This document shows, in pieces, positions 1 to 5,323 of a stretch of DNA of 5,847 nt. A program made the position numbers and the translations under genes. The DNA comes from Methanomicrobiales archaeon (GTDB lineage: Archaea; Halobacteriota; Methanomicrobia; Methanomicrobiales; Methanoculleaceae). The notes beneath the pieces are model-generated. The model worked only from the letters and a program-made list of their open reading frames with translations. It was not told the origin of the DNA and searched no databases. The stretch lies in the NCBI GenBank assembly GCA_012797575.1, contig JAAZOW010000033.1:1-5847 (forward strand), read 5' to 3'. Numbering within the stretch: position 1 is the stretch's first letter; each line of letters opens with the position of its first letter.

Positions 1-1
1 C

Positions 2-1000
2 CTCGCGATGCCGTTCATCCTTCTCGGCGTCTATATCCGCTACGGCAGGGAGAAGGAGTTCACGGTACCCAGGTACTTGAGCTTCACCCCGAACACCGAT
101 CTCAAACCCTGGCAGGTGAACCTCCTCTTCAAGGGCGACGCCCTCGAATTCGACGATAATGGGTTCTATGCGACGGTGCTCGACCTCCACCGTCAGGGAA
201 AGATCGTGGTGACCGAGAAGCCCGATGGTGGGGTCACAGTCAGGATCGTATCGGGAAAGTCACAGGATGGCTACGAGCAACGGGTGCTCAACTTCCTCTC
301 CAACATCGCCGACGATGGCGTCGTGGATACTGCTGAGCTCGCATCCTTTGCCAAGACCGCCCGGCGGAGCCCCGGGTACCAGCACCGGATCCAGCAGTAC
401 CAGCAATCGCTCGCCGCCTTGACCCGAAGCGTGGACACCACGCTCTCCCGGCAATACATCGAGGACGGGCGGGAGACCATCCTCCCGCTCATCTTCTTCG
501 GCGCCATCCCCTGCGGACTCTCCATCCTGACGTTCATCTTCGCACCGGGCGCGGCCGATCTCCTGATTCCAGCCGGTATCCTCTCCTTCATCGTCGCGGT
601 CCAGGTCGGGATAGCAGCCCTCTTCCCTTCGACACTCTTCGGCATCTGGAAGGACGATCACTACAAGGAGAAGCTCGAGTGGGACGCATTTGCCTATTTC
701 CTCTCAGACCTTGCCCTTATCCGGCAGTACTCCCCGGCCGACCTCTCAATGTGGGGGGAGTGGCTGGTCTACGGGACCGCGCTCGGCCTTGGCGATCGGG
801 TCGAGGCGGCGATGAAGAATCTGAATATCAGCCTCCCGGACGTCGGGGTGCCGCTCTACTCGAATATGCCGGTGATCTTTGCTCCCATCATCCTCTACTC
901 CCCGCCATCCTCAGGCGGGGGTGGAGGCCTTGGCGGTGGCGGCGGTGGATCCTTCGGCGGGGGCGGGGGCTTTGGTGGCGGCGGTGTCGGGGGACGGTAG
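2..1000 (+). CDS. DUF2207-family membrane protein with glycine-rich tail (5' partial)
   Basis: The frame is open to the left edge, so the ATG at 8 is probably internal and the N-terminus is missing. Numbered from that ATG (330 residues), residues 1-9 are the end of a membrane segment followed by basic R-Y-G-R. Residues 11-157 form a soluble region resembling the part after the first anchor in DUF2207 proteins, including a winged-helix-like stretch around 36-70. Residues about 158-178 and 183-208 are two hydrophobic membrane segments. Residues 217-270 hold the family-like tail with W-D-A-F-A-Y-F-L and W-L-V-Y-G-T-A-L-G-L. Residues 303-330 are almost all glycine, broken by L, S, F and V, as in many DUF2207 and related membrane proteins. 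Basic residues after each anchor suggest that the middle domain and the tail are cytoplasmic (inference). The missing part would carry the signal peptide and the extracytoplasmic DUF2207 domain. The family's molecular function is unknown. The family call is from recognition of the C-terminal pattern. Confidence 0.8.
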   Translation, partial: LAMPFILLGVYIRYGREKEFTVPRYLSFTPNTDLKPWQVNLLFKGDALEFDDNGFYATVLDLHRQGKIVVTEKPDGGVTVRIVSGKSQDGYEQRVLNFLSNIADDGVVDTAELASFAKTARRSPGYQHRIQQYQQSLAALTRSVDTTLSRQYIEDGRETILPLIFFGAIPCGLSILTFIFAPGAADLLIPAGILSFIVAVQVGIAALFPSTLFGIWKDDHYKEKLEWDAFAYFLSDLALIRQYSPADLSMWGEWLVYGTALGLGDRVEAAMKNLNISLPDVGVPLYSNMPVIFAPIILYSPPSSGGGGGLGGGGGGSFGGGGGFGGGGVGGR

Positions 1001-1003
1001 AAC

Positions 1004-1010
1004 TTTTTTT
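1004..1010 (+). terminator. T7 tract after the DUF2207-type gene
   Basis: Seven consecutive T residues begin 3 nt after the stop codon at 998-1000. Oligo-T tracts on the coding strand are the main intrinsic termination signal in archaea and need no hairpin. The gene on the other side is convergent, which also fits a transcript end here. Confidence 0.6.
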
Positions 1011-1107
1011 GCACACCTGCCACAGCCGCTGATCACGGAACGGTGCCTGAAAACAGAGGAGGGCAGGACCCAGAATCAGGGCTTGTTCGCACCACAAGGA
1101 CTGTGCT

Positions 1108-1127
1108 ACCGAGCCGGCCGGCCCGGT
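1108..1127 (-). terminator. Near-perfect 20-bp dyad downstream of the GNAT gene
   Basis: The segment 1108-1127 is an inverted repeat with 9 of 10 base pairs matched; the only mismatch is 1112 with 1123. Its core is GCCGGCCGGC at 1113-1122. It lies 6 nt past the acetyltransferase stop on the minus strand, in the gap between two convergent genes. In RNA it could form a very GC-rich hairpin. No strong T run follows on the minus strand, so it is not a classical hairpin-plus-U terminator. A role in 3'-end stability or as a transcription barrier is inference. Confidence 0.35.
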
Positions 1128-1133
1128 GCGTCA

Positions 1134-1673
1134 CTACAGCCACTCGTCCCGGAAGGCTCCCCAGACATCGACATCCTCCAGGACACCCCATCTTCTGATC
1201 CGCTTTCGAAGTCGACCCTCATAGACCATCCTGCACCTCTCCATCACCCGGCCTGAGGCCGGGTTGCGTGAGAAGTGTATGCCATAGATCCGGTGCAGTC
1301 CCAGAGACGAAAAGCCGTACTCGATCACCGCTAAAGTGGCCTCGGTGGCATACCCCTGGCCCCAGTAGGGCTTCCCTATCCAGAACCCGAGCTCGCCGCA
1401 GGCAAGATCGTCATCGATCCTCAGGCGGATACTGCCGATCAGGTTGCTCTCCGGAGCAAGCGTTATGGCGAATGCTGCGGCATTCCCGTCCTCGACGCCT
1501 CTGCGAAGCGAGGCGATCCATATCTCGGCCAGTCCATCGGGGTACGGGTAGGGAAGAAGGGTCGCCGCGGCTATGGCATAGTCACCGGCGAGCCGCTGCA
1601 CCTCGGGGGCGTCCGCGAGGTCAAACAGCCGCAGGATCAGGCGATCGGTCATAAGGGTGGGCTGCCTCTCCAT
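1134..1673 (-). CDS. GNAT-family N-acetyltransferase, RimJ/RimL type
   Basis: This 179-residue protein transfers an acetyl group from acetyl-CoA to an amine. The RimJ/RimL-like branch includes enzymes acting on protein N-termini, but the substrate cannot be read from sequence. The beginning T-D-R-L-I-L-R (9-15) is the usual first strand of this branch. The acetyl-CoA loop is W-G-Q-G-Y-A (104-109) followed by T-E-A. N137-P-A-S140 is the motif B asparagine/serine pair, and the C-terminus has the family pattern Y-E-G-R-L-R (151-156) through E-W-L. The length is normal. I chose the ATG at 1673 because a TATA box sits about 36 bp upstream, giving a leader of roughly 10 nt, and because the family similarity begins here. 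A second ATG at 1652 is possible. The frame stays open upstream to 1895, but that part resembles nothing. The gene is transcribed divergently from gap. Confidence 0.85.
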   Translation of the reverse strand: MERQPTLMTDRLILRLFDLADAPEVQRLAGDYAIAAATLLPYPYPDGLAEIWIASLRRGVEDGNAAAFAITLAPESNLIGSIRLRIDDDLACGELGFWIGKPYWGQGYATEATLAVIEYGFSSLGLHRIYGIHFSRNPASGRVMERCRMVYEGRLRKRIRRWGVLEDVDVWGAFRDEWL

Positions 1674-1688
1674 GGGTGAGATCGTATC

Positions 1689-1700
1689 TCCAGCGCTGGA
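1689..1700. promoter_or_regulatory. 12-bp perfect palindrome in the GNAT core promoter
   Basis: TCCAGCGCTGGA is a perfect palindrome lying between the TATA box of the GNAT gene (1706-1712) and its predicted start site near 1683. A second, 5-bp-arm inverted repeat, gagat-cgt-atctc (1678-1690), overlaps its edge. A repressor bound here would block polymerase recruitment or initiation, so an operator is plausible. A 12-bp palindrome can also arise by chance in a window this long; its position is the main argument. Confidence 0.35.
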
Positions 1701-1705
1701 CCGGG

Positions 1706-1712
1706 TATAAAT
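1706..1712 (-). promoter_or_regulatory. TATA box of the GNAT gene
   Basis: On the minus strand the sequence reads ATTTATA, a good archaeal TATA element, in otherwise GC-rich DNA. Its centre is about 36 bp upstream of the ATG at 1673. With the usual archaeal spacing of about 26 bp, transcription would start near 1683 and give a very short leader. No convincing Shine-Dalgarno site lies next to the ATG, which fits a nearly leaderless message. Confidence 0.6.
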
Positions 1713-1772
1713 CCTTCCGGCATCCGGGAAAGATCGGCAGGAAGACTCGACCCCCACGATCTGCACGAAGGC

Positions 1773-1801
1773 CACCTTCATATACCTTGAGGCTACCTTC
1801 A
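1773..1801. repeat. Three helically phased 8-bp direct repeats (YACCTTSA)
   Basis: CACCTTCA (1773-1780), TACCTTGA (1783-1790) and TACCTTCA (1794-1801) follow one another with start-to-start distances of 10 and 11 bp, about one helical turn each. The outer two copies extend to an 11-bp match with one difference (GGCCACCTTCA at 1770-1780, GGCTACCTTCA at 1791-1801). They lie in the non-coding gap between the divergent GNAT and gap genes, upstream of both core promoters. Such phasing puts all sites on one face of the DNA, as in arrays bound cooperatively by a regulator. No known regulator is assigned. Confidence 0.45.
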
Positions 1802-1835
1802 CCAGAATTGAGCGGCGTGAAGATGATTGCAACCA

Positions 1836-1855
1836 TCCAGAAGACCTGATCTGGA
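1836..1855. promoter_or_regulatory. Inverted repeat TCCAGA-N8-TCTGGA upstream of gap
   Basis: The arms at 1836-1841 and 1850-1855 are perfect 6-bp complements separated by 8 bp. The TCCAG/CTGGA half-sites are the same as those of the palindrome at 1689-1700, but with a 10-bp instead of a 2-bp spacer. The element is centred about 57 bp upstream of the gap TATA-like box. An operator role is inference. Confidence 0.3.
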
Positions 1856-1860
1856 ACAAA

Positions 1861-1871
1861 TACCCGGGGTA
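1861..1871. promoter_or_regulatory. 11-bp dyad TACCC-g-GGGTA upstream of gap
   Basis: A 5-bp inverted repeat with a single central base lies about 26 bp upstream of the gap TATA-like box and 6 bp beyond the inverted repeat at 1836-1855. It is in the zone where archaeal activators and some repressors bind. It is short, so chance cannot be excluded. Confidence 0.25.
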
Positions 1872-1897
1872 CTCACTACACTTACAAATTAGCAACC

Positions 1898-1906
1898 TTT
1901 ATTAAT
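1898..1906 (+). promoter_or_regulatory. TATA-like box of gap
   Basis: TTTATTAAT sits in an AT-rich stretch within GC-rich DNA. Its centre is about 28 bp upstream of the ATG at 1930, so transcription would start at or within a few bases of that ATG. There is no Shine-Dalgarno match before the ATG, consistent with a leaderless message. An alternative box, TTACAAAT at 1882-1889, would give a leader of about 18 nt. Confidence 0.55.
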
Positions 1907-1929
1907 TTTTGTTCAGTATTCCATCATAC

Positions 1930-2955
1930 ATGATCAAAGTCGCAGTCAATGGCTATGGCACCATCGGCAAACGGGTCGCTGATGCGGTCGCCGCACAGCC
2001 TGATATGGAGGTCGTCGGGGTCTCAAAGACGAGCGTCTCTGCCGAAGCGTACGTCGCAAATGAGCGTGGGTATCCCCTTTACATAGCAGATCTCGCAAAT
2101 AAACCAGCGTTTGATGCGGCAGGCATCAAGGTCGCAGGCGACGTAGATGCTATGTTGAAGATTGCCGATATCATAGTAGACGCCACCCCCGGCGGTGTCG
2201 GGGCGAAGAACAAATCGATCTACGAAAGCCTCGGGAAGAAGGCTATTTTTCAGGGCGGCGAGAAACACGAAGTCGCCGGACTCTCCTTCAACGCCCACGC
2301 GAACTACAAAGACGCCATAGGGAAACAGTTCACCCGGATCGTCTCATGCAACACCACCGGGCTCATCCGCGTCATCCACGCTCTGGATCAGGCCTTCGGC
2401 GTCGAGAGGGTCAGAGCGGTGATGATCAGGCGCGGAGCCGATCCCAGTGACGTCAAGCGGGGACCAGTCGATGCGATCGTCCTCAACCCGGCCACCATCC
2501 CGAGCCACCACGGCCCTGACGTTCTGACCGTCCTCCCGCACATCAACATCGTCACCCTCGCTATGATCGTCCCGACGACGTTTATGCACATGCACTCGAT
2601 CCAGATGGATCTCAAGAAGGAGGCCACCCGCGAGGCGGTGCTGAAGGTCTTCGAGGACCACAGCCGCATCGGGATCGTCCGCAAGGATACCGGGATCAAG
2701 AGCAACGCCCAGCTCAGGGAGTACACTCAGGACCTCGGCCGGCCCAGAACAGACCTCTGGGAGAACGGCATCTTCGAGGAATCGGTCTCGGTGCTCAACG
2801 GAAAGGAATTTTACTGTTTCCAGGCCATCCACCAGGAGGCCGATGTCGTCCCCGAAAACATAGACTGTATCCGGGCCATGATGGAGACGGTGAAGGATCC
2901 TGAAGAGTCCATCCAGATGACCAACAAGGCGCTCGGTTTCGTCGCCATCGGGTGA
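1930..2955 (+). CDS. gap: Glyceraldehyde-3-phosphate dehydrogenase, class II archaeal type (phosphorylating)
   Basis: The enzyme interconverts glyceraldehyde 3-phosphate, phosphate and NAD(P)+ with 1,3-bisphosphoglycerate in the cytoplasm. In methanogens it serves mainly gluconeogenesis. The 341-residue protein starts I-K-V-A-V-N-G-Y-G-T-I-G-K-R-V after Met, with the dinucleotide-binding glycines at 8-13. The catalytic centre S-C-N-T-T-G-L places the nucleophile at Cys140, the position I recall for the Methanothermus fervidus enzyme. Other family signatures are A-I-F-Q-G-G-E-K-H (105-113), R-R-G-A-D-P (167-172), P-S-H-H-G-P-D-V (191-198), a histidine pair in F-M-H-M-H (218-222, one probably catalytic) and A-I-H-Q-E-A-D-V-V-P-E-N (299-310). 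Length is typical. I prefer the ATG at 1930 to the in-frame TTG at 1909, because family similarity begins there and the TATA-like box fits a leaderless start. The gene is divergent from GNAT, and 58 nt separate it from tyrS. Confidence 0.96.
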   Translation: MIKVAVNGYGTIGKRVADAVAAQPDMEVVGVSKTSVSAEAYVANERGYPLYIADLANKPAFDAAGIKVAGDVDAMLKIADIIVDATPGGVGAKNKSIYESLGKKAIFQGGEKHEVAGLSFNAHANYKDAIGKQFTRIVSCNTTGLIRVIHALDQAFGVERVRAVMIRRGADPSDVKRGPVDAIVLNPATIPSHHGPDVLTVLPHINIVTLAMIVPTTFMHMHSIQMDLKKEATREAVLKVFEDHSRIGIVRKDTGIKSNAQLREYTQDLGRPRTDLWENGIFEESVSVLNGKEFYCFQAIHQEADVVPENIDCIRAMMETVKDPEESIQMTNKALGFVAIG

Positions 2956-2982
2956 GGAATACCCTGACCGGAGAAGAAGAAG

Positions 2983-2990
2983 GATTAACT
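2983..2990 (+). promoter_or_regulatory. Possible weak promoter element upstream of tyrS
   Basis: GATTAACT is centred about 27 bp upstream of the tyrS ATG at 3014, the expected position of a TATA box for a leaderless start. There is no Shine-Dalgarno site close to that ATG; the purine-rich stretch at 2971-2983 is about 30 nt away. The match to a TATA consensus is weak, so tyrS could instead be read through from gap. Confidence 0.25.
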
Positions 2991-3013
2991 CTCCAAAAAA
3001 CCCATTCTTTTCA

Positions 3014-3961
3014 ATGGATCCTTACGAACAGGTGACACGAAATACCGTGGAGGTTGTCACTGACCAGGAACTGCGTGCGCTCATCGACTCCCCCGTCAAG
3101 CGGGTCTACACCGGCTACGAACCGAGCGGGGAGATCCACCTCGGCCATATGGTGACCGTGAACAAGCTGATAGATATGCAGAGGGCAGGGTTTGAGGTGA
3201 CCGTGCTCATCGCCGACCTCCACGCATTCCTGAACCGGAAAGGGACCATGGAGGAGATTCAGGAGACCGCCATATACAACCAGCGGTGCTTCGAGGGGCT
3301 CGGGCTTGTTGGCGCAAAGTATGTCCTCGGCTCGGATGTGCAGCTCACACCGGAGTATGAGCTCTCTGTCCTGAGACTCTCCCAGGCGATAACCCTCAAC
3401 CGGGCGAGGAGGAGCATGGATGAGGTCGGGCGGCAGATGGAGAACCCCACGGTCTCCCAGATGGTCTACCCGATCATGCAGATAGTCGATATAGCGACCC
3501 TCGAGGTGGACGCCGCCCTCGGCGGGATCGACCAGCGAAAGATCCATATGCTCGCACGGGAACATCTCCCCTCAATCGGGTACCGGGCACCGGTCTGCAT
3601 CCACACGCCGATCGTGAGCGGTCTTGACGGGCAGAAGATGTCATCATCGGCAGGAAACGTCATATCGGTCGCTGATTCAGGTGAAGATATCAGGCAGAAG
3701 GTGAAGAAGGCATTCTGCCCACCCGCAGTCGAGAATAACCCGGTGCTCCAGATCTTGCAGTACCACGTATTCCCACGGACCGGGCCGGTCACCATTCACC
3801 GACCTGCGAAGTTCGGTGGAGATCGGGAATTTACCACATACGAGGACCTCGAACGGGCCTATGCCGTCGGTGAGATCCATCCGCTGGACCTCAAGACCGC
3901 TACCGCCGAGTACCTCATCGATATCCTCGCTCCCGTACACGACTACGTCTGCAACAGGTGA
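3014..3961 (+). CDS. tyrS: Tyrosyl-tRNA synthetase (archaeal/eukaryotic type)
   Basis: This class I synthetase joins tyrosine to tRNA-Tyr using ATP. At 315 residues it has the short archaeal length, without the extra C-terminal domain of bacterial enzymes. The ATP-binding HIGH motif is H-L-G-H (42-45), preceded by Y32-T-G-Y-E-P-S-G; Tyr32 aligns with Tyr32 of the Methanocaldococcus jannaschii enzyme from memory. The tyrosine pocket motif Y-P-I-M-Q-I-V-D (152-159) supplies Tyr152, Gln156 and Asp159, which argues for tyrosine rather than tryptophan. G-G-I-D-Q-R-K-I-H-M-L-A-R-E (170-183) is characteristic of the family, and the KMSKS loop is K-M-S-S-S (208-212). Residue 164 is Glu (L-E-V-D), where related enzymes I recall have Gly. 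The gene begins a tight block; its stop codon lies inside the ribosome-binding site of rio1. Confidence 0.96.
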   Translation: MDPYEQVTRNTVEVVTDQELRALIDSPVKRVYTGYEPSGEIHLGHMVTVNKLIDMQRAGFEVTVLIADLHAFLNRKGTMEEIQETAIYNQRCFEGLGLVGAKYVLGSDVQLTPEYELSVLRLSQAITLNRARRSMDEVGRQMENPTVSQMVYPIMQIVDIATLEVDAALGGIDQRKIHMLAREHLPSIGYRAPVCIHTPIVSGLDGQKMSSSAGNVISVADSGEDIRQKVKKAFCPPAVENNPVLQILQYHVFPRTGPVTIHRPAKFGGDREFTTYEDLERAYAVGEIHPLDLKTATAEYLIDILAPVHDYVCNR

Positions 3962-3962
3962 T
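3956..3962 (+). promoter_or_regulatory. rio1 Shine-Dalgarno site overlapping the tyrS stop
   Basis: AGGTGAT is a 7-base complement of the archaeal 16S 3' end. It ends 6 nt before the GTG at 3969 and contains the tyrS stop TGA (3959-3961). It decides the GTG start of rio1, and its overlap with the stop codon suggests translational coupling of the two genes. Confidence 0.7.
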
Positions 3963-3968
3963 CCAGCC

Positions 3969-4748
3969 GTGAGCCGCAGAGATGATGAATACGAGCGATT
4001 TGATCGCGAGATTGAGGCGATGGGCGTCCGAATAAAGGACGCTGACCAGGTGAAGGTGCGCGATGACGTCTTTGATGAGGTCACCCTCATGGCCCTCTAC
4101 AGGCTTGTCCACAGGAAACAGATCTCAGTCATCGGCGGGCCGGTCAGCACCGGAAAAGAAGCGAACATCATCTACGGCGAACACGACAACCGGGGGATCG
4201 CCATCAAGATATACCGCATCCAGACCGCGAACTTCAAGGCGATGACGGAGTACCTGGCAGGAGACCGGAGGTTTGCGAGCATCCGGGGATCGCGCAGAGG
4301 CATCATATTTGCCTGGACAAAGAAGGAGTACAGCAACCTCTCCCGGGCACACGATATCGGGCTCCCGGTCCCTGAGCCTCTGGCCTTCGACCGGAACATA
4401 CTCCTGATGGAGTTTCTCGGCGAGGAAGAAGCCCCGTATCCCCAGCTCCGCCTCGCAGAGGTGGATGATTACGAGGCGACATACCGGGAGATCCTTGATT
4501 GTACGAGACGGCTCTACCAGGATGCACGCCTGGTCCATGCCGATCTCTCCGAATACAATATCCTCTATCACGAGAAACCATACCTGATCGATATGGGGCA
4601 GGCGGTCACCCTGGACCATCCACGGGCGCTCACGTTTCTGCTCCGCGATATAAGGAACATCAACAGATATTTCTCCCGCTACTGTGATGTGCAGGATGAG
4701 CAGGAGATCATGAGGGCTATCACCGGTATCAAGCGCCGGGAACCCTGA
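3969..4748 (+). CDS. rio1: Rio1-family atypical serine protein kinase/ATPase
   Basis: Rio1 kinases are atypical protein kinases that use ATP during late maturation of the small ribosomal subunit; archaeal members have the same fold. The 259-residue product has nearly the length of the Archaeoglobus fulgidus protein. Visible motifs are the Rio-type phosphate loop S-T-G-K-E-A-N (60-66), the ATP-binding lysine in A-I-K-I-Y-R (Lys80), the hinge L-L-M-E-F (145-149), the catalytic loop V-H-A-D-L-S-E-Y-N (189-197, Asp192 as catalytic base) and the metal loop L-I-D-M-G-Q-A-V (206-213, Asp208). S-T-G-K-E-A with I-D-M-G-Q is the Rio1 rather than the Rio2 pattern. The start is GTG at 3969, supported by a 7-base Shine-Dalgarno match; the frame is open further upstream inside tyrS, but that part is not homologous. 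It lies 7 nt after tyrS and 22 nt before the KH gene, a pairing common in archaea. Confidence 0.95.
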   Translation: MSRRDDEYERFDREIEAMGVRIKDADQVKVRDDVFDEVTLMALYRLVHRKQISVIGGPVSTGKEANIIYGEHDNRGIAIKIYRIQTANFKAMTEYLAGDRRFASIRGSRRGIIFAWTKKEYSNLSRAHDIGLPVPEPLAFDRNILLMEFLGEEEAPYPQLRLAEVDDYEATYREILDCTRRLYQDARLVHADLSEYNILYHEKPYLIDMGQAVTLDHPRALTFLLRDIRNINRYFSRYCDVQDEQEIMRAITGIKRREP

Positions 4749-4770
4749 AGGCTGGGAGAAGGACGTAACC

Positions 4771-5313
4771 ATGACCAGACAGGAGATAAAAGTCTCAACG
4801 ACCAGGATCGGCGTACTCATCGGGAAGGGCGGATCCACAAAGCGCGAGATCGAGGAGAAAGCTGGGATTACACTCTCAATCGACAGCGAGGAGGGGACCG
4901 TGGTGATCGAGGGGGACGACCCCATCGCCGTCATGACGGCAACGAACGTCGTCCAGGCGATCAACCGGGGATTCTCTCCGGAACGCGCGTTTCGATTGAT
5001 CGATGACGAGGATATGACGCTGGACGTGATCGACCTGACCGATCTTGCGGGCACGACCCGGCATCTTGAGCGGCTCCGGGGCCGGATCATCGGCAAGGCG
5101 GGGAGTTCGCGCGCCCAGCTCGAGGATATGACCAGTACGGCGATCTCAGTCTTCGGAAAGACGGTCGCGATCATAGGCCTCCCGGGTCAGAACGAGACCG
5201 CGAGGAAGGCGGTGGAGATGCTTGTCCAGGGCGTACCCCACGAAAACGTCTATGCATTCCTTGATCGGAAGAAGAAGGAAGCACAACGAGAAATTCTGGA
5301 ATACTACTCGTGA
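4771..5313 (+). CDS. Two-KH-domain RNA-binding protein, archaeal Dim2/Pno1-like
   Basis: This 180-residue protein has two KH RNA-binding domains. The first carries G-K-G-G at 18-21 in R-I-G-V-L-I-G-K-G-G-S-T-K; the second carries G-K-A-G at 108-111 in G-R-I-I-G-K-A-G-S-S-R. Between them A-I-N-R-G-F-S-P-E-R-A-F (63-74) and at the end G-V-P-H-E-N-V-Y-A-F-L (154-164) are signatures of the archaeal homologues of eukaryotic Dim2/Pno1. That family binds near the 3' end of small-subunit rRNA during its final processing. Function here is inferred from the family. The charged C-terminus (D-R-K-K-K-E-A-Q-R) is probably helical. The ATG at 4771 begins where the family begins; a modest purine-rich site (GGGAGAAGGA, 4754-4763) precedes it. 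It sits 22 nt after rio1, whose product is expected to act in the same maturation step. Confidence 0.92.
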   Translation: MTRQEIKVSTTRIGVLIGKGGSTKREIEEKAGITLSIDSEEGTVVIEGDDPIAVMTATNVVQAINRGFSPERAFRLIDDEDMTLDVIDLTDLAGTTRHLERLRGRIIGKAGSSRAQLEDMTSTAISVFGKTVAIIGLPGQNETARKAVEMLVQGVPHENVYAFLDRKKKEAQREILEYYS

Positions 5314-5320
5314 AGGAGTG
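5313..5320 (+). promoter_or_regulatory. hel308 Shine-Dalgarno site
   Basis: AAGGAGTG begins on the last base of the KH gene's stop codon. Its GGAG core (5315-5318) is 5 nt before the ATG at 5324. It fixes the start of the following partial gene and shows that this gene is read as part of the same block, with no room for a separate promoter. Confidence 0.65.
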
Positions 5321-5323
5321 TAG

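Noticed and set aside
915..997. GGN-rich DNA as a tandem repeat or CRISPR-like element
   Set aside because: The repetition is irregular and is fully explained by glycine codons in the coding frame; there are no repeat-spacer units.
1001..1133. Possible small gene or RNA in the convergent gap
   Set aside because: Apart from the T7 tract and the dyad, I see no start with a ribosome-binding site, no tRNA-like fold and no promoter in this short stretch.
879..1256. Plus-strand open frame crossing the DUF2207-type 3' end, the intergenic gap and the GNAT 3' end
   Set aside because: It overlaps two real genes in other frames, its content is an out-of-frame reading of the glycine-rich tail, and it crosses a T7 tract and a dyad.
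1674..1895. A 74-codon upstream extension of the GNAT reading frame on the minus strand
   Set aside because: It has no resemblance to the acetyltransferase family, would put the TATA box and palindromes inside the gene, and would run into the gap promoter. The family pattern starts at the ATG at 1673.
1909..1929. TTG start adding seven residues to GAPDH
   Set aside because: Family members begin at the equivalent of the ATG at 1930, no ribosome-binding site precedes the TTG, and the TATA-like box is too close to it.
2344..2832. 162-codon open frame on the minus strand opposite gap
   Set aside because: It mirrors the codon pattern of the highly conserved GAPDH coding strand and shows no domain or start signal.
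3816..3968. Longer rio1 start inside tyrS
   Set aside because: The added residues are an out-of-frame reading of the conserved tyrS C-terminus and do not resemble Rio1; the GTG at 3969 has a strong Shine-Dalgarno site and gives the family length.
4125..5174. 349-codon open frame on the minus strand opposite rio1 and the KH gene
   Set aside because: It lies entirely antisense to two well-supported conserved genes plus their junction, has no recognisable motif, and long antisense frames are common in GC-rich DNA.
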